Translations under genes and position numbers: made by a program
The notes under the pieces: generated by a model
Database searches by the model: none
What the model saw: the letters and a program-made list of their open reading frames with translations, nothing else
What the model was told of the DNA's origin: nothing
Source: Maridesulfovibrio zosterae DSM 11974
Lineage (GTDB): Bacteria; Desulfobacterota; Desulfovibrionia; Desulfovibrionales; Desulfovibrionaceae
DNA length: 64,000 nt
Direction: 5' to 3'
Assembly: GCF_000425265.1 (NCBI RefSeq)
Contig: NZ_AUDC01000010.1
Location: 372,001 to 436,000, forward strand
In this document: piece by piece, positions 17,920 through 27,078 of the stretch
How the letters are laid out: the number at the start of each line of letters is the position of its first letter
How positions within the stretch are numbered: the stretch's first letter is position 1

Positions 17920-19311
17920 TTAATGATCACCAAAAGGAAGAATGAAGTAAAAATTGTTGCCTCCATCATGAGGCTCATAACCGACTTCACCACCATGCAA
18001 CTCTACAACCTGACGGACAAAGAAGAGTCCATGACCTGAGCCATACTCATTGCCCACATTTGCACTTCGAAATCCGGCCTGAAATAGTTTTTCTCGATCA
18101 CATTCAGGCAGGTGGGTACCGGTAGTAAAGACATTAAGTTTAAGGCCATCCCAACCATTTTTAAAATAATCAGGGATTATATCCCACCCATAAGCTGTAA
18201 ATTTATCTTCCCTGCCGTCCCCTATTGTCGCTTTCCGAGTATACTTGACCGCATTGGAAAAGAGGTTGGCATAAACCTGAGAAATAAGGCCGATATCAGC
18301 AATAATCCGAACTTCTTGATCTGGAACTCCGCCCATACTGACATCAAGCCTTATCCCGCGATCTTCAAAACGTGAACGATAGCGCTCTAATTGAGGCTCA
18401 ATAATCTGCTTCAAAAGATTACACGGCCGCTTTTCAACTATATATCGTCCTTCCTCAAAATGTTGGCGCCGTAGCAATGTTTCCAGAAAAAGGCTGGTTT
18501 GCTCGTAATGGCTGTGTATTTCATTAAACTGAGAAACGAGCCCTAAATACATTAGTTCAAGACTAGAACGAATCTGCTCCGGAGTCATTTTATCTATCTC
18601 CAGTTCAAGCAATCGTATATTTTCAATTCTATCCCGCAACCTGTTATAAAATAACTTAAAATACATATTTGGAACTATAACATTATGCCCGACATCTTTA
18701 ACCAGATTTCGAACAAAACCAAGATGCTCCTGTCCTTTGCGACGCATCAGCTTACTGTGCAGTTGAAACCCTACTCGATTGACATATTTTTCAAAAAATA
18801 AAGACTGATGAGGATAAAGATTTTTAATCTCATACAATTCAAAACAACCGATAACCTCTCCGGCGGGTTTGAATGGAAGCTGATCAACCAACTCAATATT
18901 ACCGCGAATGGGAACAAAAAGATGTCCCGATTTATACGTTTTTTCCAAAGGTATTGAAGTGCATACAGGCCCTTTTGTTTCAGTACGCCCCACAGGAACA
19001 AACTCGTCCGGACCTATAGCAAGATAAAGTCTGCATTCATAATCAAATAAAAATTTTGGAACAGCAGTACAGACAGCAAAAAAATCTTCAAGTGTGTCAA
19101 ATTCTTGAGCTAGATCAAAAAAAATCATTAAAGCTCGCTTCTCTGTAGCTGAAAAGCTGTAATCCTTATAGTCATCCAATTTTTCATGGATACGCCTCTT
19201 AATGGACAGCAATCTTTCCGGACTGATATCGGCCGACAGATGTACTCCTTCCCCAAGCATATCAGCAAGTTTATCAGAATATACGTCTGCGCTCTTTTTT
19301 ATGTTTTCCAT
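17920..19311 (-). CDS. Soluble sensor histidine kinase with GAF-like input
   Basis: The 463-residue protein has no membrane segment. Residues about 60-190 look like a GAF-type sensor. A phospho-acceptor helix follows with an atypical H-box, VKDVGHNVIVPN (His209), then a HATPase_c domain (about 310-460) with N-box QVYANLFSNAVKY and G-box GSGHGLFFVRQVVELHGG. No receiver domain or cognate regulator gene is adjacent. The ATG is supported by AAGGAAAC a few bases upstream. It probably phosphorylates an unlinked response regulator; signal and partner are unknown. Confidence 0.85.
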   Translation of the reverse strand: MENIKKSADVYSDKLADMLGEGVHLSADISPERLLSIKRRIHEKLDDYKDYSFSATEKRALMIFFDLAQEFDTLEDFFAVCTAVPKFLFDYECRLYLAIGPDEFVPVGRTETKGPVCTSIPLEKTYKSGHLFVPIRGNIELVDQLPFKPAGEVIGCFELYEIKNLYPHQSLFFEKYVNRVGFQLHSKLMRRKGQEHLGFVRNLVKDVGHNVIVPNMYFKLFYNRLRDRIENIRLLELEIDKMTPEQIRSSLELMYLGLVSQFNEIHSHYEQTSLFLETLLRRQHFEEGRYIVEKRPCNLLKQIIEPQLERYRSRFEDRGIRLDVSMGGVPDQEVRIIADIGLISQVYANLFSNAVKYTRKATIGDGREDKFTAYGWDIIPDYFKNGWDGLKLNVFTTGTHLPECDREKLFQAGFRSANVGNEYGSGHGLFFVRQVVELHGGEVGYEPHDGGNNFYFILPFGDH

Positions 19312-19467
19312 GATGTTTCCTTGAATATTCTACAAGAGTTACTGATTACACCATACGGACCGTAGCAAAAAGGAGCAAGCTGAAAGCATATTTTTTCACC
19401 CCGGACAATGTTTACTGCGCACTAATTTTATGAGAGAGTCCGCCATCATCTCTACCACGGAAGAAAC

Positions 19468-20679
19468 ATGCCCGAAATTATACTTATCCAAATATCCGGC
19501 GAGGACAAAGCCGGCCTGACTTCTGCTCTTACAGAAGTACTGGCTGGCTATGGTATTGATATCCTTGATATCGGCCAAAGTGTCATACACAATCAGCTTA
19601 TCCTGGGTATACTCATACATATCCCACAGGAATCCGAATCAGCACCAGTACTTAAAGATATCATGTTCAAGGGTTATGAACTAGGCGTTAATGTAAAATT
19701 TAAACCTATTGAAAGTGATAAATATATGGACTGGGTGAATGCGCAGGGAAAACCCAGACATATTATCACCCTAGTCGCGCGTAAAGCAAGCGGCACAGCA
19801 ATTTCAAAGGTAGCGAATATAGTAGCTGAGAACGGCCTGAACATTGATATGATACATCGTCTTTCAGGACGAATACCTATGAACGGTGAACTTATCCCCA
19901 GACAGGCATGTGTTGAATTTTCAGTACGCGGCACGCCCCAAAATCTGGATCTCATGCGCTCCAGCTTTCTGACTATGGCTACAGAAGAACAGGTAGATAT
20001 TGCATTACAGGAAGACAATGTATTCCGACGCAATAGACGGCTTGTTGCCTTTGACATGGACTCTACCCTTATACAGGCCGAAGTCATTGATGAACTCGCT
20101 AAGGCAGCCGGTTCCGGAGATCTGGTCAGCAGCATCACGGAGTCTGCTATGCGGGGGGAAATAGATTTTCAGGAAAGCTTACGCCAGAGGCTTGCCACTT
20201 TAAAAGGACTTGATGAATCTGTTATGGTCGAAATAGCTCAGAATCTTCCTATCACTGAAGGAGCAGAACGACTTATCTCCAACCTTAAGAAATTTGGGTA
20301 CAAAACAGCTATTATTTCAGGTGGATTCACTTATTTTGGAGAGAAACTGCAAGAACGCCTTGGTGTTGATTATGTGTATGCCAACAGACTTGAAATTAAA
20401 GACGGCAAACTTACTGGAGGAGTCATAGGTGATATCGTGGACGGCCCTAAGAAAGCTGAATTACTCCGCAAAATAGCTGAAAAAGAACAGATCAGTCTAC
20501 AACAGGCTATTGCTGTCGGTGACGGGGCAAATGACCTGCCAATGCTATCTATTGCCGGTCTAGGAATTGCTTTTCATGCCAAGCCCAAAGTCAAAAAAGA
20601 TGCCCGGCAATCCATATCCCACTTCGGACTGGACTCTATCCTTTATCTCATCGGATTGCGTGACAGAGAAATGGACTAA
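19468..20679 (+). CDS. serB: Phosphoserine phosphatase with two ACT-like domains
   Basis: SerB dephosphorylates L-phosphoserine in the last step of serine synthesis. The 403-residue protein has an N-terminal tandem of ACT-like regulatory domains (about 1-180; QISGEDKAGLTSALTEVL and LVARKASGTAISKVANIVAENGL) and a HAD catalytic domain. Motif I is FDMDSTLIQAE (nucleophile Asp196, acid Asp198), motif II is IISGGFTYFG and motif III is GDGANDLPML. The ACT domains suggest feedback by serine. The ATG at 19468 follows ACGGAAG. It is monocistronic and closed by a strong terminator. Confidence 0.97.
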   Translation: MPEIILIQISGEDKAGLTSALTEVLAGYGIDILDIGQSVIHNQLILGILIHIPQESESAPVLKDIMFKGYELGVNVKFKPIESDKYMDWVNAQGKPRHIITLVARKASGTAISKVANIVAENGLNIDMIHRLSGRIPMNGELIPRQACVEFSVRGTPQNLDLMRSSFLTMATEEQVDIALQEDNVFRRNRRLVAFDMDSTLIQAEVIDELAKAAGSGDLVSSITESAMRGEIDFQESLRQRLATLKGLDESVMVEIAQNLPITEGAERLISNLKKFGYKTAIISGGFTYFGEKLQERLGVDYVYANRLEIKDGKLTGGVIGDIVDGPKKAELLRKIAEKEQISLQQAIAVGDGANDLPMLSIAGLGIAFHAKPKVKKDARQSISHFGLDSILYLIGLRDREMD

Positions 20680-20702
20680 CATCACCTGTAATTATAAAAA
20701 CC

Positions 20703-20748
20703 AAAAGGTAGCCACAGACAAAAATGTCAGTGGCTACCTTTTTTATTA
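20703..20748. terminator. Intrinsic terminator after serB (likely bidirectional)
   Basis: An inverted repeat AAAAGGTAGCCAC-AGACA with its complement is followed by a T-run on the forward strand and by a shorter one on the reverse strand. It lies between the convergent serB and motB genes. Confidence 0.85.
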
Positions 20749-20785
20749 TCACATTTATTTAAAAAAATAATAATTCGGAAGCAAT

Positions 20786-21511
20786 CTATTTATTGGCAGG
20801 AGCTGATTTAGGTGGAAATACGAGCAAGGTAACCCGCCGATTACGTTTTTGATTTTCAGGAATACTCTTACCATTTTCATCTGTATTAGGATACATCGGC
20901 GCTGTATCAGCCATCCCGAGAACCTTAATTCTTTTTTTGCTGAAACCATTCTTAAGAAGATAACGGGCAACAGCACTAGCTCTGGCCGAAGATAGTTCCC
21001 AGTTAGACGGGAATTGCTTGGAGTGCATAGGGATATTATCTGAATGCCCTTCAACAACAATATCGTAGGGAGACTTTGCCAGCGTGGGAACAATCTGGTT
21101 AAGCACCTTGATAGCCGGTGGAGTCAAGTCGGCTTTTCCGCTTTTGAAAAAGAACTCTCCTTTAAGAATAATGGCAACAGAATCAGGGCGCATTTTAATT
21201 TTAAGAGCATCTGTCTCTCTCCCCACAAGGCGTGACATCTCAATCTGCATCTCAAAGATATTACGCTGATCTTTGCTGACAGACATTCTTGCAATAGGAG
21301 CTCCGTCAGGGGTTCTACCTTTAACCTCAACCCCCATTGCCTCAGCAAGTGATTCAGAAACATCTTTATATTTATTCTGATCAACGTCTGCGATAGTAAG
21401 AAGCAATACAAAAAAACAAAGCAAAAGAGTCATCATATCGGCCAGAGTAAGGGCCCAGCCCCCTTCTTCTCCACCCTGTGCAGGCTTTTTCAACTGAAAA
21501 TTGTCTGCCAT
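20786..21511 (-). CDS. motB: Flagellar motor stator protein MotB
   Basis: MotB anchors the stator to peptidoglycan and carries the ion-binding Asp. The 241-residue protein has one N-terminal membrane helix with the conserved ALTLADMMTLLLCFFVLLL, where Asp25 is the proton/sodium carrier, and a C-terminal OmpA-like domain with DIVVEGHSDNIP and NWELSSARA for peptidoglycan binding. It lies 11 bp downstream of motA in the same operon. Whether the motor uses protons or sodium cannot be told from sequence alone. Confidence 0.95.
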   Translation of the reverse strand: MADNFQLKKPAQGGEEGGWALTLADMMTLLLCFFVLLLTIADVDQNKYKDVSESLAEAMGVEVKGRTPDGAPIARMSVSKDQRNIFEMQIEMSRLVGRETDALKIKMRPDSVAIILKGEFFFKSGKADLTPPAIKVLNQIVPTLAKSPYDIVVEGHSDNIPMHSKQFPSNWELSSARASAVARYLLKNGFSKKRIKVLGMADTAPMYPNTDENGKSIPENQKRNRRVTLLVFPPKSAPANK

Positions 21512-21522
21512 AGTCCCTCCAG

Positions 21523-22299
21523 TTACTTCTTGGCCTTAACAGTGGCCCACTTACGGGGAGGCAGATAGCCTTTAAGCTTATCCATCACAATTGCTGAAGG
21601 GGTCTTATCTTTGATGAAAAGAATACCATCGCGAATTACCTGCATAAGCAATGTGATTTCGTCGATACGCTTTTCAACTTTGATGGCAATAGGCATGAAC
21701 AGCATATTTGAAAAAAGAGCTCCGTAAAGAGTCGTTGTCAGTGCCGTAGCCATAGCCGGTCCGATAGCCGCAATATCAGCCCCCATACCCTGCATCATAG
21801 CAATAAGACCTATAAGAGTTCCGATGATACCAAAAGCCGGAGACAGGGTGGACATAGTACGATAAATACCCGCTGCACTGTACTCCTGTTCATGATACTG
21901 CTGAATACGGTTATCAAGGATCTCCTTAATTTCCTCTTTGGAATATCCATCCACAAGCATCTGCAACCCTTCACGTAAAAATTCATTTTCAATCTTTTTA
22001 AGGTTGCCTTCCAGGTGCTCTTCACCTTTTGCTGCGACCTGTTTGGACAGACCGACAATAACATTGATATAATTTTCAAGCGGAAGTTCATCTGCGCCCA
22101 TGGCCATCATGAAAACTTTAAGTACACGCATGACTTCACGCAACGGATAACAGATAAAAGTAGAAGCAATCGTTCCACCACCTACGATGGCAATACCGGG
22201 TAGATTAATAAATACATCTACTGAATCAGTTGAGGTATATGTTGCCACCATAAGGATAGCTATACCAAAAAAAATACCTATTATAGTTGCTATGTTCAC
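21523..22299 (-). CDS. motA: Flagellar motor stator protein MotA
   Basis: MotA forms the ion channel with MotB. The 258-residue protein has four membrane segments, including the N-terminal NIATIIGIFFGIAILMVATY and the TM3/TM4 pair with LSPAFGIIGTLIGLIAMMQGM and ALTTTLYGALFSNMLFMPIA. The start is a GTG whose four bases GTGA overlap the stop of the upstream cNMP-binding gene, so translation is coupled to it. A cytoplasmic loop (about 80-140) is rich in charged residues, as needed for rotor contact. Confidence 0.95.
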   Translation of the reverse strand: MNIATIIGIFFGIAILMVATYTSTDSVDVFINLPGIAIVGGGTIASTFICYPLREVMRVLKVFMMAMGADELPLENYINVIVGLSKQVAAKGEEHLEGNLKKIENEFLREGLQMLVDGYSKEEIKEILDNRIQQYHEQEYSAAGIYRTMSTLSPAFGIIGTLIGLIAMMQGMGADIAAIGPAMATALTTTLYGALFSNMLFMPIAIKVEKRIDEITLLMQVIRDGILFIKDKTPSAIVMDKLKGYLPPRKWATVKAKK

Positions 22300-23462
22300 T
22301 TAGTTTCTCCCCCTTTAATCTCCCTGACCATTTGAAACAATTCGTTTACAGCATCTTCGGCATCAGATTCATCTACGTGCTCCCTGACTTCATCCTGAAC
22401 AACTTTGGCTATTTTCTTTGCAAGATTTGATAAAATTTTCTTCCGGGCATCTTCCTCGGCAACACTCATCAACAGACCAAGCTTATGATAACCTAAGCGA
22501 GTAAATACTTCCTTTAAGGTAGCGTTGTCCACATATACAATATCTTCAATATCTTCCAATTCAGAAATTTCTTTCTTCTTTTTAGTAACCTTACTAAAAT
22601 AGTCGGGCTCTTTTTCAGAAGCCCAAGCACTGACCTTGTTCCTATCAAACATAAACATAGTTTCAGGAAAATCTTCCTGTCCTATTTTCTTATAAAGCAC
22701 CTTTGGGTCACTACCAAGCATATCTGCAATCTCATAGATATCTACTATTTGCAGTTCAGAAACAGAAGAATAGGCTGTCTGTTGCAGTTCTTTGAAGAGG
22801 TTTGTAGTTACTTCAACAAAATTTACAGGATCTGCAATCTGAATAAACCGGTCCGGAAATGCTTTTCCGGTACGCAGGTCACTGACTTCAATAATTTTCA
22901 AACTCTTAAGTTTATTTATAACAATATCTATTTCAGACTGAGAAACAAGAATAATACCTCGAACAGTCTTACAAAATTTGCTGTACTCCAGACCAAGATC
23001 ATGATTGCGCTCTTTTCTGGCCAGATCCTTGGGCATACATGTATGAGTCTGATAGGCAAGATCTAAAATCCTACAAATACTAGTAAAATTATTCATATGC
23101 CCCTTAGGAGAGATCATCTCTCCCGTACGGGCCAAACGCTTAACCAATAAGCGGGTCATATATTGAATTGTTCTCGGGCATTGATCCAAAAGTTTCAAAA
23201 TAATCTGGTCAGTCAGTACAACAAGGTCACAATATTCAGCGGCCTCGGCATTGGCAGAACGGTCTCCTTTAGCAATAATCCCCATTTCACCAAAAATTTC
23301 CCCCTCACCCAACTTTGCAAGGATTATCTTCTCATTATTCTGGATCTTGAAAATATTCACCGCGCCCTTTTTAATCATATAGGCAACGGAACTCTCTTGT
23401 CCTTCTTTGAAAATTTCCTGTCCCCGGTAAAAGGACTTAACATTAGGACTGCTGGCCCCCAT
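22296..23462 (-). CDS. Cyclic nucleotide-binding domain protein, motAB operon
   Basis: The 388-residue protein begins with a cNMP-binding (CRP-like) domain at about 8-120, with GEGEIFGEMGIIAKGDRSANAEA containing the phosphate-binding Glu and Arg positions. The middle (about 130-205) is winged-helix-like, and the C-terminal half (about 225-388) is helical and charged with no family I recognise. It is the first gene of an operon with motA (GTGA overlap) and motB. A role in setting stator assembly or activity in response to cAMP or c-di-GMP is an inference from this context. Confidence 0.85.
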   Translation of the reverse strand: MGASSPNVKSFYRGQEIFKEGQESSVAYMIKKGAVNIFKIQNNEKIILAKLGEGEIFGEMGIIAKGDRSANAEAAEYCDLVVLTDQIILKLLDQCPRTIQYMTRLLVKRLARTGEMISPKGHMNNFTSICRILDLAYQTHTCMPKDLARKERNHDLGLEYSKFCKTVRGIILVSQSEIDIVINKLKSLKIIEVSDLRTGKAFPDRFIQIADPVNFVEVTTNLFKELQQTAYSSVSELQIVDIYEIADMLGSDPKVLYKKIGQEDFPETMFMFDRNKVSAWASEKEPDYFSKVTKKKKEISELEDIEDIVYVDNATLKEVFTRLGYHKLGLLMSVAEEDARKKILSNLAKKIAKVVQDEVREHVDESDAEDAVNELFQMVREIKGGETK

Positions 23463-23894
23463 TTAAAAACTCCTCAGTACTGCCCTGTTCCGCTAAATGA
23501 ATATAAAAAATCCGCCATAGTGCTTGCTCGAGCTTCAGACATCACTATTCGACAAATCAACTGGTTACGCTTCTACAAATCTCATATTTCTAAGTCTTAA
23601 TATATCTTAGTTCATAATAAAGGACAATACTCCATAAAATAACCTTTATAAATAGCGAAATAATTTTAAAAAAAAGAATCACTTCGCCGTATATTCCAAT
23701 GATTGTATCACCTGAAACAACAGCAGAACAGCTTTTATAATAAAGTAAATGAAAGAACTTATCGACTTGCTTCCAAAAAACTTTAACCTTACTCCATATT
23801 AACCTGTTCCGAAGAAATACAAATATTGATATGTTAGTATAACTTCATAAGAACTCCAGCTAATTAAAAGACCCTTTTAACTTTGGAAAATATA
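23463..23894. other. Intergenic region between divergent stator operon and cls
   Basis: The gap is about 430 bp and AT rich, carrying the two divergent promoters. A TTTTATAATAAAG near 23732 includes a TATAAT that could serve as a -10 for cls. I found no good sigma-28 or sigma-54 match for the motility operon and no other feature. Confidence 0.4.
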
Positions 23895-25286
23895 ATGAGC
23901 ACTGAATTAAATCTCTTACTTGGGCATTTGGCTGTTGTCGGCGGCTTTTCGCTGGCTGCAATACTGGTCTTATCCATTTTGCGAAAACAAAAAACTTCAT
24001 CGGCAGCCTTTGCATGGATTATGGCTATCTTCTTCGCCCCGTATATCGGAGTCCCCTTTTATTTAATTTTCGGTGGACGTAAGCTCAAACGAGATGCCCA
24101 CACCAAAAAAGATATACATCTTGAAGTGCAGGAAACAGTTCCCAGAGAAGAGGCCGATCCCATTGACAGTCTGCTTCGCGAGTATGGCATCCCCGGAGCT
24201 ACGGTAGGAAATGATGTTCGCTTGTGTCCGACTGGAATTGATATATATAATGAATTGGTCAGCTTAATTGAAAATGCTGAGCATCAAATACTAATTACCA
24301 CTTTCATATTATCGCGCGATGATGTTGGAAAAGATATTGTCCAACGCCTTGCACGAAAAGTTGCCGCAGGAGTAACAGTACGGTTACTTCTTGATGATAT
24401 CGGATCAATGTTTACTACGCGTCGTTTTTTAAAAAAACTTATCGACAACGGTGGAAAGGTTGCCTACTTCATGCCCCTGTTCAGAGCTCCTTTTCATGGA
24501 AAGACCAACCTGCGCAACCATCGCAAAATAGCTATTGCCGATCAGAAAATAGTACTTGCCGGCGGAACCAATATTGCAAATGAATATATAGGCCCCAAAG
24601 AATGTGAAGAGCGCTGGACAGATCTTTCATTTGTACTTCAAGGACCTGCTGTACGCCATTATCTTGAAGTTTTTCAGTCTGACTGGCTTTTTGCAGCCGG
24701 TGAGAAAGTAAACATCATCCCACCATGCACGTCTGAAACTCCTGTTAAAGGTGATGGTATCGTGCAGATTGTTCCATCTGGACCGGACGTGCCGCGAGAC
24801 CCCGTTCATGACGCTCTGCTTACTGCGGCCTATACTGCAGAAAAAAGACTATGGTTTGTCACACCATATTATGTACCCGATGAGGCATTGGCACAGGCTC
24901 TCAGGCTGGCAGCTCAGCGCGGTGTTGATGTTCAAGTTGTCATCCCGGCTAAATCTAACCATAAGCTTGCTGACTTAGCCCGCGGAACTCATTTGCGAGA
25001 ACTGAATGAACGCGGTGGAAAAATTATTAAATACCCGCATATGGTTCACGCCAAAGTAGTTGTCGTTGACGACAGACTTTCCGTTGTAGGTTCAGCAAAT
25101 ATGGATATGCGCAGCCTGTTTCTCAACTATGAAATAGTCATGTTCTCATATTCAAAACCAGAAATAGAGCAAGTTCATAATTGGGTTAAAAATTTGATGA
25201 TGGAAAGCACGAAAGGAGTTCAACCGGTTGGATTCGTCCGTGATACCGTTGAAGGGATAGCCCGCCTGATGGCCCCACTCTTATAA
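23895..25286 (+). CDS. cls: Cardiolipin synthase
   Basis: Cls joins two phosphatidylglycerol molecules to form cardiolipin in the inner membrane. There are two N-terminal membrane helices (about 6-60) and two phospholipase D HKD motifs: HRKIAIADQKIVLAGGTN and HAKVVVVDDRLSVVGSANMDMRS. At 463 residues it is the normal length (about 480). I use the ATG at 23895, which has a GGA 8 bp upstream; a TTG at 23883 is possible but has no ribosome-binding site. It is followed after 120 bp by a secreted phospholipase C-like gene. Confidence 0.93.
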   Translation: MSTELNLLLGHLAVVGGFSLAAILVLSILRKQKTSSAAFAWIMAIFFAPYIGVPFYLIFGGRKLKRDAHTKKDIHLEVQETVPREEADPIDSLLREYGIPGATVGNDVRLCPTGIDIYNELVSLIENAEHQILITTFILSRDDVGKDIVQRLARKVAAGVTVRLLLDDIGSMFTTRRFLKKLIDNGGKVAYFMPLFRAPFHGKTNLRNHRKIAIADQKIVLAGGTNIANEYIGPKECEERWTDLSFVLQGPAVRHYLEVFQSDWLFAAGEKVNIIPPCTSETPVKGDGIVQIVPSGPDVPRDPVHDALLTAAYTAEKRLWFVTPYYVPDEALAQALRLAAQRGVDVQVVIPAKSNHKLADLARGTHLRELNERGGKIIKYPHMVHAKVVVVDDRLSVVGSANMDMRSLFLNYEIVMFSYSKPEIEQVHNWVKNLMMESTKGVQPVGFVRDTVEGIARLMAPLL

Positions 25287-25406
25287 GCAGGATCAACAAA
25301 CAATCCGGATTGACCCTACATAACCAGAGCTCTACATATGATAACAGATTAAATGTTTGGCTCAGGCCTGTTTATACAATAATTAGCATGTGGTGCATTT
25401 TATTAT

Positions 25407-26330
25407 ATGAAAAAAATACTATTGATTATGACATTCACGCTTATTGCGACTTTAGGATTTGCTGCAAGTTGCTTTGCATGGGGCCCCGGCGTTCATATGG
25501 CTATAGGAAATGCACTGCTGGCGAATCCCGATGTTCTTCCTGCCGCAGTGGCACGCCTTCTTTTAACCAACTCAGCCATTTTTCTATATGGATGTTTAAG
25601 TGCCGATATTTTTATAGGCAAAGGAAGTAAGGCGAAACGTAAACACAGCCATAACTGGAAAACAGGGTTTGCTCTGCTTAATGAAGCAACTGAACCACAT
25701 CTTGAAGCTTATTCCCTTGGCTATCTGTCACATCTTGCTGCCGATATCATCGCTCATAACTACTATGTACCCAACCTCATGCATCAAGCTCCTGCTGGAG
25801 GCAGATTAAGCCATGTTTATATAGAAATGCTGGCTGATGATCAGGCCAATTGGTCTGCGCAGCAGGCTACAAAAATTTTCAGGCAGGCCAATGGAGAGGC
25901 GGACCTAAACTTACGTAAACACATGGATGCAAAAAAACTAAGTTTTTTCCTGAAAAAAAGCGTTTTTCATCAAACCATCGGTTTACTGGAATATAAGACT
26001 GTCACCCGTTCACTAAACTTTTCAAAAAAAGTCATTCCGGCATATCAGAATGACTATCTGCACTCTGCCCTGGACTATTCGTACCGGGTTGTTGTTGATA
26101 TGCTGCAAGACCCAAATAACGCTGTCGCACTTAATTTCGACCCTATAGGCAGTAAGAATATCGGCATAGCCACATATGAAAATAGCTGGCGCAACGCACT
26201 AAAACGTCCCACTCCTTTTTCACTTAGCTTTAAAATAGATCCGCAGATAATAGAACTGCCACAAAAAAACGGTGTATCCCTTTTATTCAAGACTCCCCAG
26301 AAGAGATCATCTTATGCTTCATCCTTGTGA
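25407..26330 (+). CDS. Secreted zinc-dependent phospholipase C-like protein
   Basis: The 307-residue protein has a signal peptide (1-24) cleaved before Trp25. In zinc-dependent phospholipase C the mature N-terminal Trp is itself a zinc ligand, and here it is followed by GPGVH (His30). Further candidate ligands are in SADIFIG, KHSHNW and SLGYLSHLAADIIAHNYYVPN. It therefore fits the PLC/S1-nuclease fold. The residual 100 C-terminal residues are not recognised. A periplasmic or secreted role in phospholipid turnover is inferred; activity on lipids is unproven. Confidence 0.75.
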   Translation: MKKILLIMTFTLIATLGFAASCFAWGPGVHMAIGNALLANPDVLPAAVARLLLTNSAIFLYGCLSADIFIGKGSKAKRKHSHNWKTGFALLNEATEPHLEAYSLGYLSHLAADIIAHNYYVPNLMHQAPAGGRLSHVYIEMLADDQANWSAQQATKIFRQANGEADLNLRKHMDAKKLSFFLKKSVFHQTIGLLEYKTVTRSLNFSKKVIPAYQNDYLHSALDYSYRVVVDMLQDPNNAVALNFDPIGSKNIGIATYENSWRNALKRPTPFSLSFKIDPQIIELPQKNGVSLLFKTPQKRSSYASSL

Positions 26331-26804
26331 GAGGACAATTAAAATTTTCCCACAACTGATTTAAATAACCTTAAGTCTCGGCTTATTTTTTTGTTTTTTT
26401 ACAATTCGAAAAAATTATCAGCCCCTAATCAGAATTAAATTCTAAACACAGCTGCAGAACAGAGCTAAAATTGCCATTTTTTTTAACACCTGCGAACTTA
26501 TTTCTGATAAAAGTCACTTAAACATCAATTATGCATATTCATAGTACCTTTCATATTGTACGACTGTAACTTTTGAAAAATTAATCTTATAAGTACGAAT
26601 ACTGCATTAATACTGCACAAATACAACATAGAAATATATTTTTTTATCTAAAAGTAACAAAGTAGATCCATTAATTTTTAATTTCTAGCTCATGTTAACG
26701 CATGCATTAAAATTTACAAAATTGGTAAACTTTTATATCTAAAAATATTTAATTCTTTATTTTCAATTATATACATATTCAATTTATGTTTCAATATTGT
26801 AAAT

Positions 26805-26822
26805 GTGTCTACTCACGGACAC
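26805..26822. promoter_or_regulatory. Candidate operator, GTGTC-N8-GACAC copy 1
   Basis: An 18-bp element with perfect 5-bp inverted arms around an 8-bp spacer. It has the same arms and spacing as copy 2, with centres 61 bp apart (about six helical turns). Confidence 0.45.
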
Positions 26823-26865
26823 ACTTGAGAAAAATTTCACCAACGTATTGATCATGAAATCAACG

Positions 26866-26883
26866 GTGTCTGAATTCTGACAC
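26866..26883. promoter_or_regulatory. Candidate operator, GTGTC-N8-GACAC copy 2
   Basis: The same 5-bp arms and 8-bp spacer as copy 1. The spacer is itself centred on GAATTC, making the whole site palindromic at 16 of 18 positions. It is 118 bp upstream of a likely -35. Confidence 0.45.
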
Positions 26884-27000
26884 ATATAACTTATGGACTT
26901 TATCACTATATCACAAATGATTGATTTATATAGTATAATTTACAAACAACTGTACTGAACATTATTTGCTATGCATTTCCATTTTTTACATTACTTACTG

Positions 27001-27029
27001 TTGACTTGCATCTAACTCGGGCATAGTTG
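27001..27029 (+). promoter_or_regulatory. Probable sigma-70 promoter of the small membrane protein
   Basis: TTGACT at 27001 is followed after 17 bp by TAGTTG (or CATAGT at 15 bp). The -35 is good and the -10 is moderate. Transcription would start about 40 bp before the GGAGG at 27066. Confidence 0.45.
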
Positions 27030-27078
27030 GGAATCAAGAACAACGCAAATCAAACCAATTTTTTTGGAGGAATATAAT

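Larger units (their letters stand above)
26331..27000. other. AT-rich intergenic desert with paired inverted repeats
   Basis: About 670 bp of very AT-rich, apparently non-coding DNA lies upstream of the promoter of the small membrane protein. The only conspicuous structure is a pair of GTGTC-N8-GACAC inverted repeats at 26805 and 26866, annotated separately. I see no coding signal or tRNA. Confidence 0.5.

Noticed and set aside
26991-27010. Sigma-54 promoter before the small membrane protein
   Set aside because: TTGCA is present but the -24 GG element is not; a sigma-70-like TTGACT fits better.
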